Source: Bordetella parapertussis (lineage in GTDB: Bacteria; Pseudomonadota; Gammaproteobacteria; Burkholderiales; Burkholderiaceae_B). From it: DNA of 64,000 nt. Of the stretch, positions 43,909-52,621 are shown one piece after another. Made by a program: the position numbers and the translations under genes. Positions within the stretch are counted from its first letter, which is position 1, and each line of letters begins with the position of its first letter. Under the pieces are notes generated by a model. It was not told the origin of the DNA and searched no databases. It worked only from the letters and a program-made list of their open reading frames with translations. The stretch covers positions 115,062 through 179,061 of the forward strand of contig CAMDEF010000002.1 of the NCBI GenBank assembly GCA_945895265.1. Reading direction: 5' to 3'.

Positions 43909-44880
43909 CTAGTTAATTTGGAGACCGGATTTCTTAATCACCGGACCCCACTTGATCGTTTCTGCCTCAATCAGCGCCGAGAAGAGTTCAGGAGCACCCC
44001 CGACCAGCTCAAAGCCCATTTTCTGAAGTCGCGCGCGAATCTCGGGATCATTAATGGCCTTATTGAAGGCTGCGTTCAGTGTTTTGATGGCCGCAGGAGG
44101 GGTGTTGGCGGGGGCCAGTACACCGTTCCAAGAGGTGACGGCATAGCCGGGCACGCCCGCTTCGGCGATCGTGGGTAGCTCGGGCAAAGTGAGCGAGCGC
44201 TTTTCGCTGGTGACCGCGATTGCTCTGAATTTGCCACTGGCGATATTCGCTAAAAGAGTGGCCGGTTCACCAAAAATCATATCGATCTCACCAGACAGCA
44301 AAGCAGTCGCTGCGGGTGCACCGCCCTTGTAGGGAACGTGCTGTAACTGCACGCCCGCCATGTCGGCGAACAGTTGACCCGTCAAGTGATTGATCGCACC
44401 GTTACCACTTGAACCGTACGTAAGTTTGCCCGGATTGGCTTTTGCGGCGGCAATGACGTCTTGGACTGTTTTGAAAGGTAAGTTGCTATTGACGACCAGC
44501 ACTTGTGGCACTGAGGCTAAAAAAATGACCGGAGTGAAATCTTTTTCTTCAAAGGTCATCTCTTTATAAAGGTGCCGGTTGATCGAGTGTGTACCCGAAT
44601 AGGCAAACGCGATGGTGTAGCCGTCTGCTGGCGCGCGCGCAACCGCGGTGGCACCGATGTTGCCTGCCGCCCCGGCGCGGTTTTCAATCACCACGGGTTT
44701 GCCTAGCGCTTCGGCAACAGGGTTTCCAAGCAAACGTGCCATCACATCACCACCACCACCGGGTGGCCACGGCACAATCCAGCGAATCGCCCGATCAGGA
44801 AATGTTTGGGAATAGCTAACTTGTGTTGTTGAAAATAACGCCACAACAATAAAAGCTGCGCGCATCAAAGCTCTAAGCAT
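43909..44880 (-). CDS. Bug-family (TctC-like) periplasmic solute receptor
   Basis: 323-residue receptor with a signal peptide (MLRALMRAAFIVVALFSTTQ, cleavage near SYSQ) and the mature start FPDRAIRWIVPWPPGGGGDVMAR. VIENRAGAAGNIGATAVA and HVPYKGGAPAATALLSG are present. A GGAGACC site precedes the ATG. It sits within the - strand PRISE/flavoprotein/hydratase set and probably binds its substrate. Confidence 0.9.
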   Translation of the reverse strand: MLRALMRAAFIVVALFSTTQVSYSQTFPDRAIRWIVPWPPGGGGDVMARLLGNPVAEALGKPVVIENRAGAAGNIGATAVARAPADGYTIAFAYSGTHSINRHLYKEMTFEEKDFTPVIFLASVPQVLVVNSNLPFKTVQDVIAAAKANPGKLTYGSSGNGAINHLTGQLFADMAGVQLQHVPYKGGAPAATALLSGEIDMIFGEPATLLANIASGKFRAIAVTSEKRSLTLPELPTIAEAGVPGYAVTSWNGVLAPANTPPAAIKTLNAAFNKAINDPEIRARLQKMGFELVGGAPELFSALIEAETIKWGPVIKKSGLQIN

Positions 44881-45077
44881 CTTGGTCTCCGACTGAATTT
44901 GTGAAGCCCAGGCTATGAACGCCTGAGTCTGTTGTTTTGTGCTGATCCTGCAAATTTAACCGATCTAGTGCAATTTTTTTGCTATGTTTAGTAGGGGCGA
45001 ACCCTCGCTCGCGCAATCTAGACGTGCCGTGCAAGCAATGACGCTGTTGACCTGCGATCTTGCGCTGTTGAGGGGGA

Positions 45078-45860
45078 TTACAGCTGCACTGACGTCATAC
45101 CAACGCCGTCAAAGCTCGCCACTACCAAATCACCAGGCTGAGCAGACGGTACGCCACACCACGTGCCTGTGGTCACGACGGTGCCTGCTGGCACTGACGC
45201 ACCGCTTGTTGTGGCGTGGCGCAGCCAAAACGGTAAGAGCCAACGAGGGTCTTGCATAGAGTGGGTGCCGACAAATTCTTGAGCAGGTGCCTGACCGATC
45301 TTGACGGTACAACGCTGGCGCGTCCAGTCGCGCTCGACTTCTTGCGCGCTGTAGGGCATCCAGTTACCCACCACCAACGCGCCGTGGGTTTGCATATCGG
45401 CTAGCTTAAGCAATGGCTGCAGTTGCTCGGTTTGTTGCCAACGTGAGTCAACCACTTCGATGGTGACCGCCATGGCGCCGATTAAGGCATGCGCTTGTTC
45501 GTGCGTAAGTGTCGCCGCTTCAGCAGGTGTCACAAGCCGATTTGTTTTGAGGGCAATTTCGATTTCGATCAAACGCATATTAAAGGGCCATTCGCGCGCC
45601 TGCGCGGGGCTGGTCCAGACACCTGTCTCTAAAAGGGCGGTCGACAATAGGTCAGCGGTGCGTGAAGAGGCGCCTGATTTCCAGTAACGGCCGACGCTGG
45701 CTTGCTCGGGGGCTAACTCTTTGCGCACCAGTTCTTGCACTGCATAGGCGTCGTCAGTAGATTGCAGTTGATCGACGTGTTGGGCCGGATTAGCCGGTTG
45801 TCGGTCGCGGCGGGCCGTTAAAAGGGTCTGGGCAATGGCGGCAATATGGGGGTTTGTCAT
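45078..45860 (-). CDS. 2-keto-4-pentenoate hydratase-like protein (MhpD family)
   Basis: 260-residue member of the hydratase/decarboxylase branch of the fumarylacetoacetase superfamily. VGRYWKSGASSRT and FNMRLIEIEIALKTN carry the metal and substrate residues (E, E pair), and VTTGTWCGV with GDLVVASFDGVG ends the fold. MhpD enzymes hydrate 2-hydroxypenta-2,4-dienoate in meta-cleavage pathways. It is the first gene of the - strand set running to 40691, separated from the Bug gene by about 200 bases with nothing recognisable. Confidence 0.82.
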   Translation of the reverse strand: MTNPHIAAIAQTLLTARRDRQPANPAQHVDQLQSTDDAYAVQELVRKELAPEQASVGRYWKSGASSRTADLLSTALLETGVWTSPAQAREWPFNMRLIEIEIALKTNRLVTPAEAATLTHEQAHALIGAMAVTIEVVDSRWQQTEQLQPLLKLADMQTHGALVVGNWMPYSAQEVERDWTRQRCTVKIGQAPAQEFVGTHSMQDPRWLLPFWLRHATTSGASVPAGTVVTTGTWCGVPSAQPGDLVVASFDGVGMTSVQL

Positions 45861-45930
45861 TTAAAAAGGCTCTCAGTCAGATAATCAAGGATAATCGACT
45901 TCCTGACTTCGCACAGTAGACACGAGATTT

Positions 45931-46479
45931 ATGGCCTTACGCGCAACCATTTATAAAGCTGAGCTCAATGTGGCGGATGCTGATCGCCATTATTACGGTA
46001 GTCACGCCTTGACGCTTGCTCGGCACCCTTCAGAAACCGAAGAGCGCTTGATGGTGCGTGTGCTTGCCTTTGCCTTGCATGCGCACGAAGACTTGGCTTT
46101 CACTAAAGGCTTGAGTGACGCCGACGAACCCGACATTTGGCTCAAAGACCTGACTGGCTCGATTGACCTTTGGATTGAAGTTGGGCAGCCTGACGAGCGC
46201 CGCATCTTAAAAGCCTGTGGTCGTGCCAAACAGGTCGTGATTTATTGTTATAGCGGTCAGAACAGCAAGATTTGGTGGGATGGCATTCGCAACAAGCTCG
46301 AGCGCGCGCGCAACTTAAAGGTGGTGTGTTTGCCTTCAGAGGATACTCGCGAGTTAGCCGCGCAGACACAGCGCAGCATGATCTTGCATGCCAACATTCA
46401 AGATGGTGAAATTTTTATTTCAAATGATCAAGGTCAAATTACCTTTGTGCCAGAGGTTTGGCGCGAGGCAAAAGACTAA
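45931..46479 (+). CDS. yaeQ: YaeQ family protein
   Basis: 182-residue protein. MALRATIYKAELNVADADRHYY and RHPSETEERLMVRVLAFALHA are the YaeQ hallmarks, and the GSIDLWIEVGQP segment carries the acidic residues of its PD-(D/E)XK nuclease-like fold. The cellular role is not established. Its stop codon lies inside the first copy of a 27-base tandem duplication, and a small frame with a TonB-like start follows. Confidence 0.92.
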   Translation: MALRATIYKAELNVADADRHYYGSHALTLARHPSETEERLMVRVLAFALHAHEDLAFTKGLSDADEPDIWLKDLTGSIDLWIEVGQPDERRILKACGRAKQVVIYCYSGQNSKIWWDGIRNKLERARNLKVVCLPSEDTRELAAQTQRSMILHANIQDGEIFISNDQGQITFVPEVWREAKD

Positions 46480-46524
46480 GCCCCGTCGTGTCAAACGAAA
46501 GACTAAGCGCTGTTGTGTCAAACA
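46471..46524 (+). repeat. 27-bp tandem duplication spanning the yaeQ stop codon
   Basis: Two adjacent 27-base copies (46471-46497, 46498-46524) match at 23 of 27 positions. Each begins AAAGACTAAGC and ends GTGTCAAAC plus one base. In the downstream frame they encode RLSPVVSNE and RLSAVVSNT. Confidence 0.8.
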
Positions 46525-46778
46525 CGATCGTTACGATTGAAAAAAAACCGTGGCTTCGCTCAGAGCGCGCGGCCTCTGTGCTGCGACTGCTAGTTGTTGT
46601 CGCCGTGCACGGCGCGGTGATCGCTGCCTTTCTGAGCTGGTCGTGGTCGCCCGCTCCGATTGAAGTCTCTATTGTGAGTCTCGAAGATCTTTGGGGTGAG
46701 GTGTCAACGTCAAGTCAAACGGTAATCAATGCCTTACCGCCTTGCGTCGTCACTGCGCTTTCAGCCAAGTGCGAATGA
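46488..46778 (+). CDS. Small protein with a TonB-like N-terminal membrane anchor
   Basis: 96-residue frame beginning at a GTG created in the 27-base duplication. It has one membrane segment (VLRLLVVVAVHGAVIAAFLSW) followed by PAPIEVSIVSLEDL, which resembles the N-terminal anchor of TonB or TolA. The periplasmic part stops after about 45 residues, with no proline linker and no TonB C-terminal domain. It could be a truncated tonB. The 3' end overlaps the convergent sialidase/thioredoxin gene by 29 bases. Expression is unproven. Confidence 0.4.
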   Translation: MSNERLSAVVSNTIVTIEKKPWLRSERAASVLRLLVVVAVHGAVIAAFLSWSWSPAPIEVSIVSLEDLWGEVSTSSQTVINALPPCVVTALSAKCE

Positions 46779-48471
46779 GCTCAAAATTTACCGCCCCGCG
46801 TATCCGTCTGACTTCACCCTTCGCGTTCACTAACATCGTAATGGGTAGCTCACCTTGCCATTTTGGGTCAATCTCATGGCGCAGGTATTCATCAAAGACG
46901 GCAGCACTGGCACGATTGTCTCGATGTTCAAGGCCTGCCTGAGCGAGCGCTTGTGCCGCTGTTTCCAACGGCACCTGATCGACTTCGATGAACACAGTTT
47001 TTACGCTTGCAAATTCTTTTAAAAATTTACCCCAGTGTGGTAATTCTTCGAGACATGGCCCGCAAGTGAAACCCCAAAAATGTATGATTTGAGGCTTGCC
47101 ACGACCGGAGGTAAGGATTTTTTTCCAATCGCCCGGTTGATACAGACCTAGCTTTGGTCTGTCAATTTCGAGCTCAATTAAACGATAGCCTTGCGCGGCC
47201 GTCAGCCAAGACAGGTAGGCAATACCCTCGCGTTGAATGAGTAAGGGATGATCAGAGTAGCCCACCGTTTCAGCGATCATTTTTGGGGATGACCATTGCA
47301 CGCCATCGTCAGTTGAATACTGGGCAAAAACTGCAGTGCGTTTGCCGTCAAATTCTTTCCAGGTCAACCAAAGTGCTGATGGAGTAGAGAGTAGGTATGG
47401 GCGCCCTGGCATTGCTTCGGGGTTACCGATGGCAACGGGGTTTGAATAGGTTGTTCCCTGATCGGTCGAGCGTGCATAAAAACTTCCAGTCCTAGCGCTA
47501 CCCTGCGTAAACCAGGCGACGTGTTGCACGCCTGCTGCAGACACCGCCAAGGCCGGGCCATGATGTGGGCAGCTATCGGTGGCCCAGGCATCTACTGCAA
47601 CGCGGCGAGTCGGGCCCGGTTGTGTAGGCGTTGTAAACGTTTGTGTTGCATGATCACGCACCGACCCCTCAAAAATCGCACGATATAGAATCACTGGTAA
47701 GCCGTTGGGGGTAAGAGCAGACGCGATCCGACAGCATTCACAACTGCTGCTTTGTGTAATGCTTTCTTGCGAAAATGTTTGAGCACCGTCAGGTGACCAT
47801 GCATAGGCGATTGAGCCGCCTAACTGTTTTTTACCCGACTTGTTTGCTTGAGCGACTAGGCGCTTATCAATCCAACTCGCAAAAATCTGGCCCTGCGGAT
47901 CGGTCAGTAAGCTAGGAAACCGCTGACTAGTTGGATCTTGGCTGATCGGTGCCGGCGCAGAAAAGTTCTTTCCGCTATCGACAGAGCGTGAAACGTTGAC
48001 CTGTGCATTCCAGTTTTTGTCGCGAAAGAAACCATAGGCAACGATCAGATTATTTTGTTTGTCGCTGACTAACTGTGGGCGCGCATCGGGGCCCGTATCT
48101 AGAAAAGCGCCGTGTTGAGCGATTTCTGTGCGAGGCTCAAAACTGACGCCAAGGTCGGTTGAGCGCGCGATCGAAATCGCCCCGCCGCCCGCCCAGGTCA
48201 GCCACAGTGCACCGTCTTGAGTAAAGAGTGGTGTTGCAGCGCGTGCGCACTGTAGCGTTGTATCTTTGCATTGTGCCGCTGCACTCGTTCGGGTGGCAGG
48301 GCTTGCCGCGCTTGTTGTCGTTTGCGCTCCGTGAGAGTGCTGCGCAAAGGCGATGGGCTGAGCGAGTATCCCCCCCGCGCTCAACATACCTGTGAGCCAC
48401 AGGCTTTGAGCAAGCCTTAACGTGGAACCGAGTACTAGTTGCTTCATGTGCATGATCAGAGCCATCTGCAT
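46750..48471 (-). CDS. Secreted sialidase-like beta-propeller fused to a TlpA-type thioredoxin domain
   Basis: 573-residue protein. A signal peptide (hydrophobic LWLTGMLSAGGILA, cleavage near AFAQ) precedes a propeller with BNR/Asp-box repeats (ARSTDLGVSFEP, SRSVDSGKNFSAP, ARSTDQGTTYSNP, YSTDDGVQWSSP). A cysteine cluster, CECC, lies at residues 244-247. The last ~150 residues form a TlpA-like thioredoxin domain with CGPC at 470-473 (FWGFTCGPCLEELP). It probably acts in the periplasm as a disulphide or metal-handling protein. Its gene follows the TonB-dependent receptor, separated by 21-base repeats. Confidence 0.85.
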   Translation of the reverse strand: MQMALIMHMKQLVLGSTLRLAQSLWLTGMLSAGGILAQPIAFAQHSHGAQTTTSAASPATRTSAAAQCKDTTLQCARAATPLFTQDGALWLTWAGGGAISIARSTDLGVSFEPRTEIAQHGAFLDTGPDARPQLVSDKQNNLIVAYGFFRDKNWNAQVNVSRSVDSGKNFSAPAPISQDPTSQRFPSLLTDPQGQIFASWIDKRLVAQANKSGKKQLGGSIAYAWSPDGAQTFSQESITQSSSCECCRIASALTPNGLPVILYRAIFEGSVRDHATQTFTTPTQPGPTRRVAVDAWATDSCPHHGPALAVSAAGVQHVAWFTQGSARTGSFYARSTDQGTTYSNPVAIGNPEAMPGRPYLLSTPSALWLTWKEFDGKRTAVFAQYSTDDGVQWSSPKMIAETVGYSDHPLLIQREGIAYLSWLTAAQGYRLIELEIDRPKLGLYQPGDWKKILTSGRGKPQIIHFWGFTCGPCLEELPHWGKFLKEFASVKTVFIEVDQVPLETAAQALAQAGLEHRDNRASAAVFDEYLRHEIDPKWQGELPITMLVNAKGEVRRIRGAVNFELIRTWLKAQ

Positions 48472-48477
48472 ATTTCC

Positions 48478-48582
48478 ATTTGCTTATTTATTAGAACCAT
48501 CTGCTCAGTGATGAGAGTCTTCTGCTTTTTCATCAGACTCATCTGCTTGTTCAATAAAGTCACTTGCTTAACCAAAGTGAGG
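48478..48582. repeat. Five imperfect 21-bp tandem repeats between receptor and sialidase genes
   Basis: Units start at 48478, 48499, 48520, 48541 and 48562. The + strand consensus begins ATCTGCTT and ends AGAGTC. A sixth partial ATCTGC (48464-48469) lies at the sialidase gene start. On the - strand the frame contains stops, so the array is not coding. The period equals two helical turns. Confidence 0.75.
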
Positions 48583-48594
48583 TGAAGAATCGAG

Positions 48595-48624
48595 ACAGCC
48601 TCTCTACAAAATGAGAAAGGCTGT
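48595..48624 (-). other. Hairpin after the TonB-dependent receptor gene
   Basis: Eleven-base arms (ACAGCCTCTCT and AGAAAGGCTGT on the + strand, one wobble pair) flank an 8-base loop, 11 bases after the receptor stop codon. There is no T-tract. It may reduce read-through into the sialidase gene or protect the receptor mRNA. Confidence 0.5.
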
Positions 48625-48635
48625 TGCACGACGAA

Positions 48636-50825
48636 TTAAAACGTTGCCCTGACACCCAGTGTGAACCAGCGTGGTGGGCCCATGCTTGGTACGCCTGATG
48701 AACTGATCGTATTGCTTTGATATGCGGTGTAGGTCATGCCCTGAGCGAGATAATTGACATTGAACAGGTTCTGAACGTTGCCATACAGCTGCACCGTCTT
48801 ATCAAGTTGGTATCTAAAGCCAAGATTGACGAGGGTGGCGCCGTCATTTAACTGAGTGTGCGCAGTGTTGTTCCAGAAGGACGGAAACGACTGCAGTTGA
48901 CCAGATAAGGCTAACTCGGGCGTCGCTTGCCATTGAACGCCTGCATTGAGCATCCAAGGAGGAACTTGACCAAGCTGTTCATTGGTGGGCGATGCGACAT
49001 AATCAGACGAAGTCAAATAAGCCCACGTCTGCGTAAAACCTAGATTGACTTTGACTGTTTTGGATAGCGTGGCTTGACCCAAAATTTCGTAGCCACGAAG
49101 CGTTGCGCTACCGGCGTTGACGTTTTGCCTCAAGCTTGTAATGCTGCCCGCTGCAAGGCCAGTACCGGCGATGAGTGGATTACAGGTTGCCACTGTCGTG
49201 CACATGGTTGCGCCATCGATAAAGTTGCTCAAGTTATTGTTGAACACCGTCACCGAAAGGCTTGCATCCTTTTCTTTGGTACGCAGATCAAAACCAATTT
49301 CTTGTCCAAAGTTGGTTTGCGGTGCCAAGTTGGGATTAGCAATCGTGATCGAAGAGCCGCTTAGAAAGGTTCGATACAACTGGTTCATACCAGGTGCGGC
49401 AAAGTTTCGATAGACCGCAGCGCGCAGATCAAAGTTATCATTCACATAGTATTTAATACCCAAGGTAGGATTAAAGCTTGCGTAACTATTGTTCGCGAGT
49501 GGTGTATTGATTGGCTTTGGTGCTTTGCCTGCTGTGTAGACGTTGCCAGTCAAGCTTGCGTTCGTGACCTGATAAAAATCTTCGCGCAAGCCAAAGTTAA
49601 TGTCTACGGGCGCATCTTTAAATTTGTATGTTCCCGTGACAAACAGGCCTTGAAAACTGTTTTGACCCTTATTGATTAAGTTGGCAGAATTGAAGCCACT
49701 TGCGGCGTACTGACTAATGTTGTCGTCCGATGAAATGATTCGGCCGTCCACGCCAAATTTCACATCTTTAAACTGACCAAAATCTTTTTGATAAAAAACA
49801 GACATCCCAAAGTTTTGATAGTTGTCTGTTTCGTCTTGGCTCATATACGGTACCCCTCTGCTCGGGGTGAAGATATTGAACGTTGGCGTTTGGGCTGAAT
49901 TGGTCGTCTTCATTTGTTGAAACGCGCCCCAGGCGTTGAAGTTGATGCTGCTGTTGTCGGCAAAACGTGTGGTGCCGCCCGCAGATAGCACGTAGTTGTT
50001 CCATTTGTTGCTGGCGTTTTGCCACGTCGCGCTGGTTTCTGACGTTTCGTTCAAATTGAGTTTTGCGTAATATTTCGAATCTGCGCTTGGTGTGAAGATC
50101 GAATAAAGCGTCAAGTTATTGACTTGAGATGCCGTAGCGGTCATGTAAGGATTTCGATAGCGCTCGGGCGTGGCGTTGTACCCTTGAGTTTGCGAGCGGT
50201 CATAGCTAATGCCCAACGACATCTTGTCTGTTTTAAAAATCCGTCCAGAAAATCCTGCATTCAGCGTGCTGTAGCTACCGTAGTCCGAATAGACACTTAG
50301 CTTATCTTCTTGAGGGGGGCGGGTCACGATATTGACTACACCACCCATGGCCAAGTTACCCCACAGGCTGGTCGCGCCACCGCCGCGAATGACCTCGATA
50401 CTCTCAATCGAATTTTTTGGGATACGTGCCCAGTTGACCGTGCGAAAAAATGGATCGTTGAACGGGATACCATCCACCATCACCAAGGTGTTGACGTTAG
50501 TGCTGGTGCCAAAGCCTCGAATGCTAAAGGTGCTGCCAGTTGGGTGCAGTGAGGTCGAGGGGATTTGATTGACAAAAATCCCAGGGATTTTGTTGATAAT
50601 TTGATCAGTTGAAGTCTCGGGGCTGTTAATGACCTCCTCGCGAGGGATGACTGTTGTGCTGAAAGGCAAACTTTCAAGTTCAATGCCGCGTCCAGCAGAT
50701 ACCGTGACGGGGCTAAGTGTGGCAACGGAGGAGCCGTTCACTTGTACCGTTTGCGCCGACGCAGCGGTTGAGGCTGCCAGTAAAGACATCACCACTAGAG
50801 GGTGAAGAGAGTGTATTTTTTTCAC
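48636..50825 (-). CDS. TonB-dependent outer membrane receptor
   Basis: 729-residue receptor. The signal peptide ends near ASAQ, and a plug domain follows (IEVIRGGGATSLWGNLAMGGVVNIVTR). The beta-barrel ends with the required terminal aromatic residue (RATF). The plug contains SIRGFGTSTNVNTLVMVDGIP, typical of BtuB/CirA-like receptors. The locus also encodes ExbB, ExbD, TonB, DUF2946 proteins and a nickel/cobalt permease, so the ligand is probably a metal or metal chelate. I saw no cobalamin riboswitch upstream. Confidence 0.92.
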   Translation of the reverse strand: MKKIHSLHPLVVMSLLAASTAASAQTVQVNGSSVATLSPVTVSAGRGIELESLPFSTTVIPREEVINSPETSTDQIINKIPGIFVNQIPSTSLHPTGSTFSIRGFGTSTNVNTLVMVDGIPFNDPFFRTVNWARIPKNSIESIEVIRGGGATSLWGNLAMGGVVNIVTRPPQEDKLSVYSDYGSYSTLNAGFSGRIFKTDKMSLGISYDRSQTQGYNATPERYRNPYMTATASQVNNLTLYSIFTPSADSKYYAKLNLNETSETSATWQNASNKWNNYVLSAGGTTRFADNSSINFNAWGAFQQMKTTNSAQTPTFNIFTPSRGVPYMSQDETDNYQNFGMSVFYQKDFGQFKDVKFGVDGRIISSDDNISQYAASGFNSANLINKGQNSFQGLFVTGTYKFKDAPVDINFGLREDFYQVTNASLTGNVYTAGKAPKPINTPLANNSYASFNPTLGIKYYVNDNFDLRAAVYRNFAAPGMNQLYRTFLSGSSITIANPNLAPQTNFGQEIGFDLRTKEKDASLSVTVFNNNLSNFIDGATMCTTVATCNPLIAGTGLAAGSITSLRQNVNAGSATLRGYEILGQATLSKTVKVNLGFTQTWAYLTSSDYVASPTNEQLGQVPPWMLNAGVQWQATPELALSGQLQSFPSFWNNTAHTQLNDGATLVNLGFRYQLDKTVQLYGNVQNLFNVNYLAQGMTYTAYQSNTISSSGVPSMGPPRWFTLGVRATF

Positions 50826-50954
50826 AAGATATTCCTAGAGTCTGAAATAAAACGGAGCAACGCTGAGTGCGTTGATCAAAACAAAACAGACACGTTAGAC
50901 ATTACAGGCGAAGGGTGTTAAACCCGTGGCGTGCGATTGACCCAAGGTGCCGCG

Positions 50955-51341
50955 TTAGGCGGCAGTCGGGGGTGCTCTAGGATGGGATGGAGGCCAGGCA
51001 AATGGATGCGAGTGCGTCGAAGACACGGGTAACGCGGCTTCGGCCATCGCTATGAACAGCGGTGGTACAACTTTTGGTTGCGAGGTTAAGGCAACAGGAT
51101 TGACACTGCACCAAGTGCAATGTTCAGGCGACGCTGCTGTTTCGTTTGTAGTAGTTTGCTCGCGGATTTCGCCGGAAGCAGTGTCTAGCCACTTCATCCC
51201 ACTACTAGTGCAAATCGGTGCCAAAGAACCATCGGCAGACTGCAGGCGTGCAGAATGCGATAGTGTCGGCATAAGCGCCGAGAGGAGCACCGAGATGGCC
51301 GTGAGCCAAACCCAGAAGGAGCGTGTTAAATGATTTTTCAC
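50955..51341 (-). CDS. DUF2946-like secreted protein
   Basis: 128-residue exported protein. An N-terminal hydrophobic segment (WVWLTAISVLLSALMPTLSHS) is followed by CTSSGMKWLD and a cysteine pair in EHCTWCSVNP, both DUF2946 features. The family is often encoded beside metal-linked TonB receptors. The start is GTG at 51341. The C terminus is rich in His and Pro (THSHPFAWPPSHPRAPP), which could bind metal. A second, related gene is at 53612. Confidence 0.75.
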   Translation of the reverse strand: MKNHLTRSFWVWLTAISVLLSALMPTLSHSARLQSADGSLAPICTSSGMKWLDTASGEIREQTTTNETAASPEHCTWCSVNPVALTSQPKVVPPLFIAMAEAALPVSSTHSHPFAWPPSHPRAPPTAA

Positions 51342-51374
51342 AGTGCGAAGATCATAGCATTTGAGCTTGTTGGC

Positions 51375-51824
51375 TTAGCGACCTGGTTGCCGACTATTTG
51401 TGACCGGCGGCGGGCTTTCGGTAACAAACGAGATCTTGTTGATGCCCGCCCTGTTTGCAGCCGCCATGGCTTGCGCAACCTTTTCGTATGCGGTTTGACG
51501 ATCGGCCCGTAAATGTAATTCAGGTGACTTCACGTCAGCCGGTAGCTTTTCGCGCAATGTTTGTTCGATCGCTTCAGGCTGTGTCGCCAAGCCATTTACA
51601 AAAAATACTCCCTGTTCATCGATCGACAGTTGCAGCGCTTTTGCATTTTGATCGATGGCGGTGCTTTCGGCGCGCGGCAGATCAACCGGTACGGCTTGAT
51701 TCAACAACGGGGCTGTAATAATGAAAATGACCAATAAGACCAACATCACGTCAACCAGTGGCGTGGTGTTGATGTCGTTCATGGGCTGAGACCCAAGGCC
51801 TGAACTAAATGAAGAAAAGGCCAT
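51375..51824 (-). CDS. exbD: Biopolymer transport protein ExbD
   Basis: 149-residue inner-membrane protein. DINTTPLVDVMLVLLVIFIITAPLL is the ExbD/TolR anchor (residues 17-41), with the essential membrane aspartate in LVDVML. The periplasmic domain ends with AMAAANRAGINKISFVTE. With ExbB it forms the proton-driven motor for TonB. It starts 5 bases after the exbB stop. Confidence 0.92.
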   Translation of the reverse strand: MAFSSFSSGLGSQPMNDINTTPLVDVMLVLLVIFIITAPLLNQAVPVDLPRAESTAIDQNAKALQLSIDEQGVFFVNGLATQPEAIEQTLREKLPADVKSPELHLRADRQTAYEKVAQAMAAANRAGINKISFVTESPPPVTNSRQPGR

Positions 51825-51828
51825 AAAC

Positions 51829-52554
51829 TTACACCTCTTTATTGAAGTGAGCGTTACTGAGAGCTGGCTTTGATGCGGTTCGCATCCCGCCGACTAAATA
51901 ATTATGCAAGCTATGTGCAAACCCATCTAAGCGGGCCGTCACCAGCCTGTTTGAGCGCGCGCAAGCGTTGTAAGCGAGCACTGCCGGGATGGCAACAAAC
52001 AAGCCGGCAGCTGTCATGATTAAGGCCTCGCCAACCGGCCCTGCAACTTGGTCCAGGCCAACTTGCCGAACCCCACTGAGCCCAACCAACGCATGATAAA
52101 TACCCCAGACCGTACCAAGCAGGCCCACGAAGGGGGCGGTTGCGCCAATTGAGGCCAAAAAGGTGAGGCCGCTCTCGACCCGAGTTTGTGCTGAGACGAT
52201 TGATTGTTGCAGCGTTCGAGCAATAAACTCATTTTTATCGGCTTGAGCGCCGATGCCTTTAGTTGCATTTTGATCGTAAGCCGTGGCCGCGGTGATTGCT
52301 TCAGTTGCCATCGCAGAGAAAGAACCAAAGCGATCTTGTTCTTGAATCACACGTAGCGCCTCGGCATTGTCTGGCGCGGACCAAAATTGGCTCAAGGCTC
52401 TTTCAGTGCTCGTCTTGTAGCGCCAATGCGCGGTGAGTTTGCCGAGCATGACGATCCAACTTGCAATCGACATGAATAATAAAACAAGGGCGACGCCACG
52501 CGTAATCGCATCACCTTGACTCCAAACGTGTGCTAGGCCCAGAGAGGTATTCAT
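51829..52554 (-). CDS. exbB: Biopolymer transport protein ExbB
   Basis: 241-residue MotA/TolQ/ExbB proton channel. Three membrane segments are visible: residues about 17-37, LTFLASIGATAPFVGLLGTVWGI (about 129-151), and EALIMTAAGLFVAIPAVLAYN (about 176-196). The conserved GATAPFVGLLGTVWGI loop is intact. It is placed between tonB and exbD in the order tonB-exbB-exbD. Confidence 0.92.
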   Translation of the reverse strand: MNTSLGLAHVWSQGDAITRGVALVLLFMSIASWIVMLGKLTAHWRYKTSTERALSQFWSAPDNAEALRVIQEQDRFGSFSAMATEAITAATAYDQNATKGIGAQADKNEFIARTLQQSIVSAQTRVESGLTFLASIGATAPFVGLLGTVWGIYHALVGLSGVRQVGLDQVAGPVGEALIMTAAGLFVAIPAVLAYNACARSNRLVTARLDGFAHSLHNYLVGGMRTASKPALSNAHFNKEV

Positions 52555-52621
52555 TGCGGGCTCCTGTGTAGAAAAAGGGTTGAGATAGATATCGAAAAGG
52601 GCATGCAGTTATTCATCGCGA

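Noticed and set aside
48478..48582. Possible CRISPR array
   Set aside because: The 21-bp units are directly adjacent with no unique spacers, and no cas genes are present.
50826..50954. Possible cobalamin riboswitch before the TonB receptor
   Set aside because: I looked for the B12-box core and saw nothing convincing in the 129-base leader.
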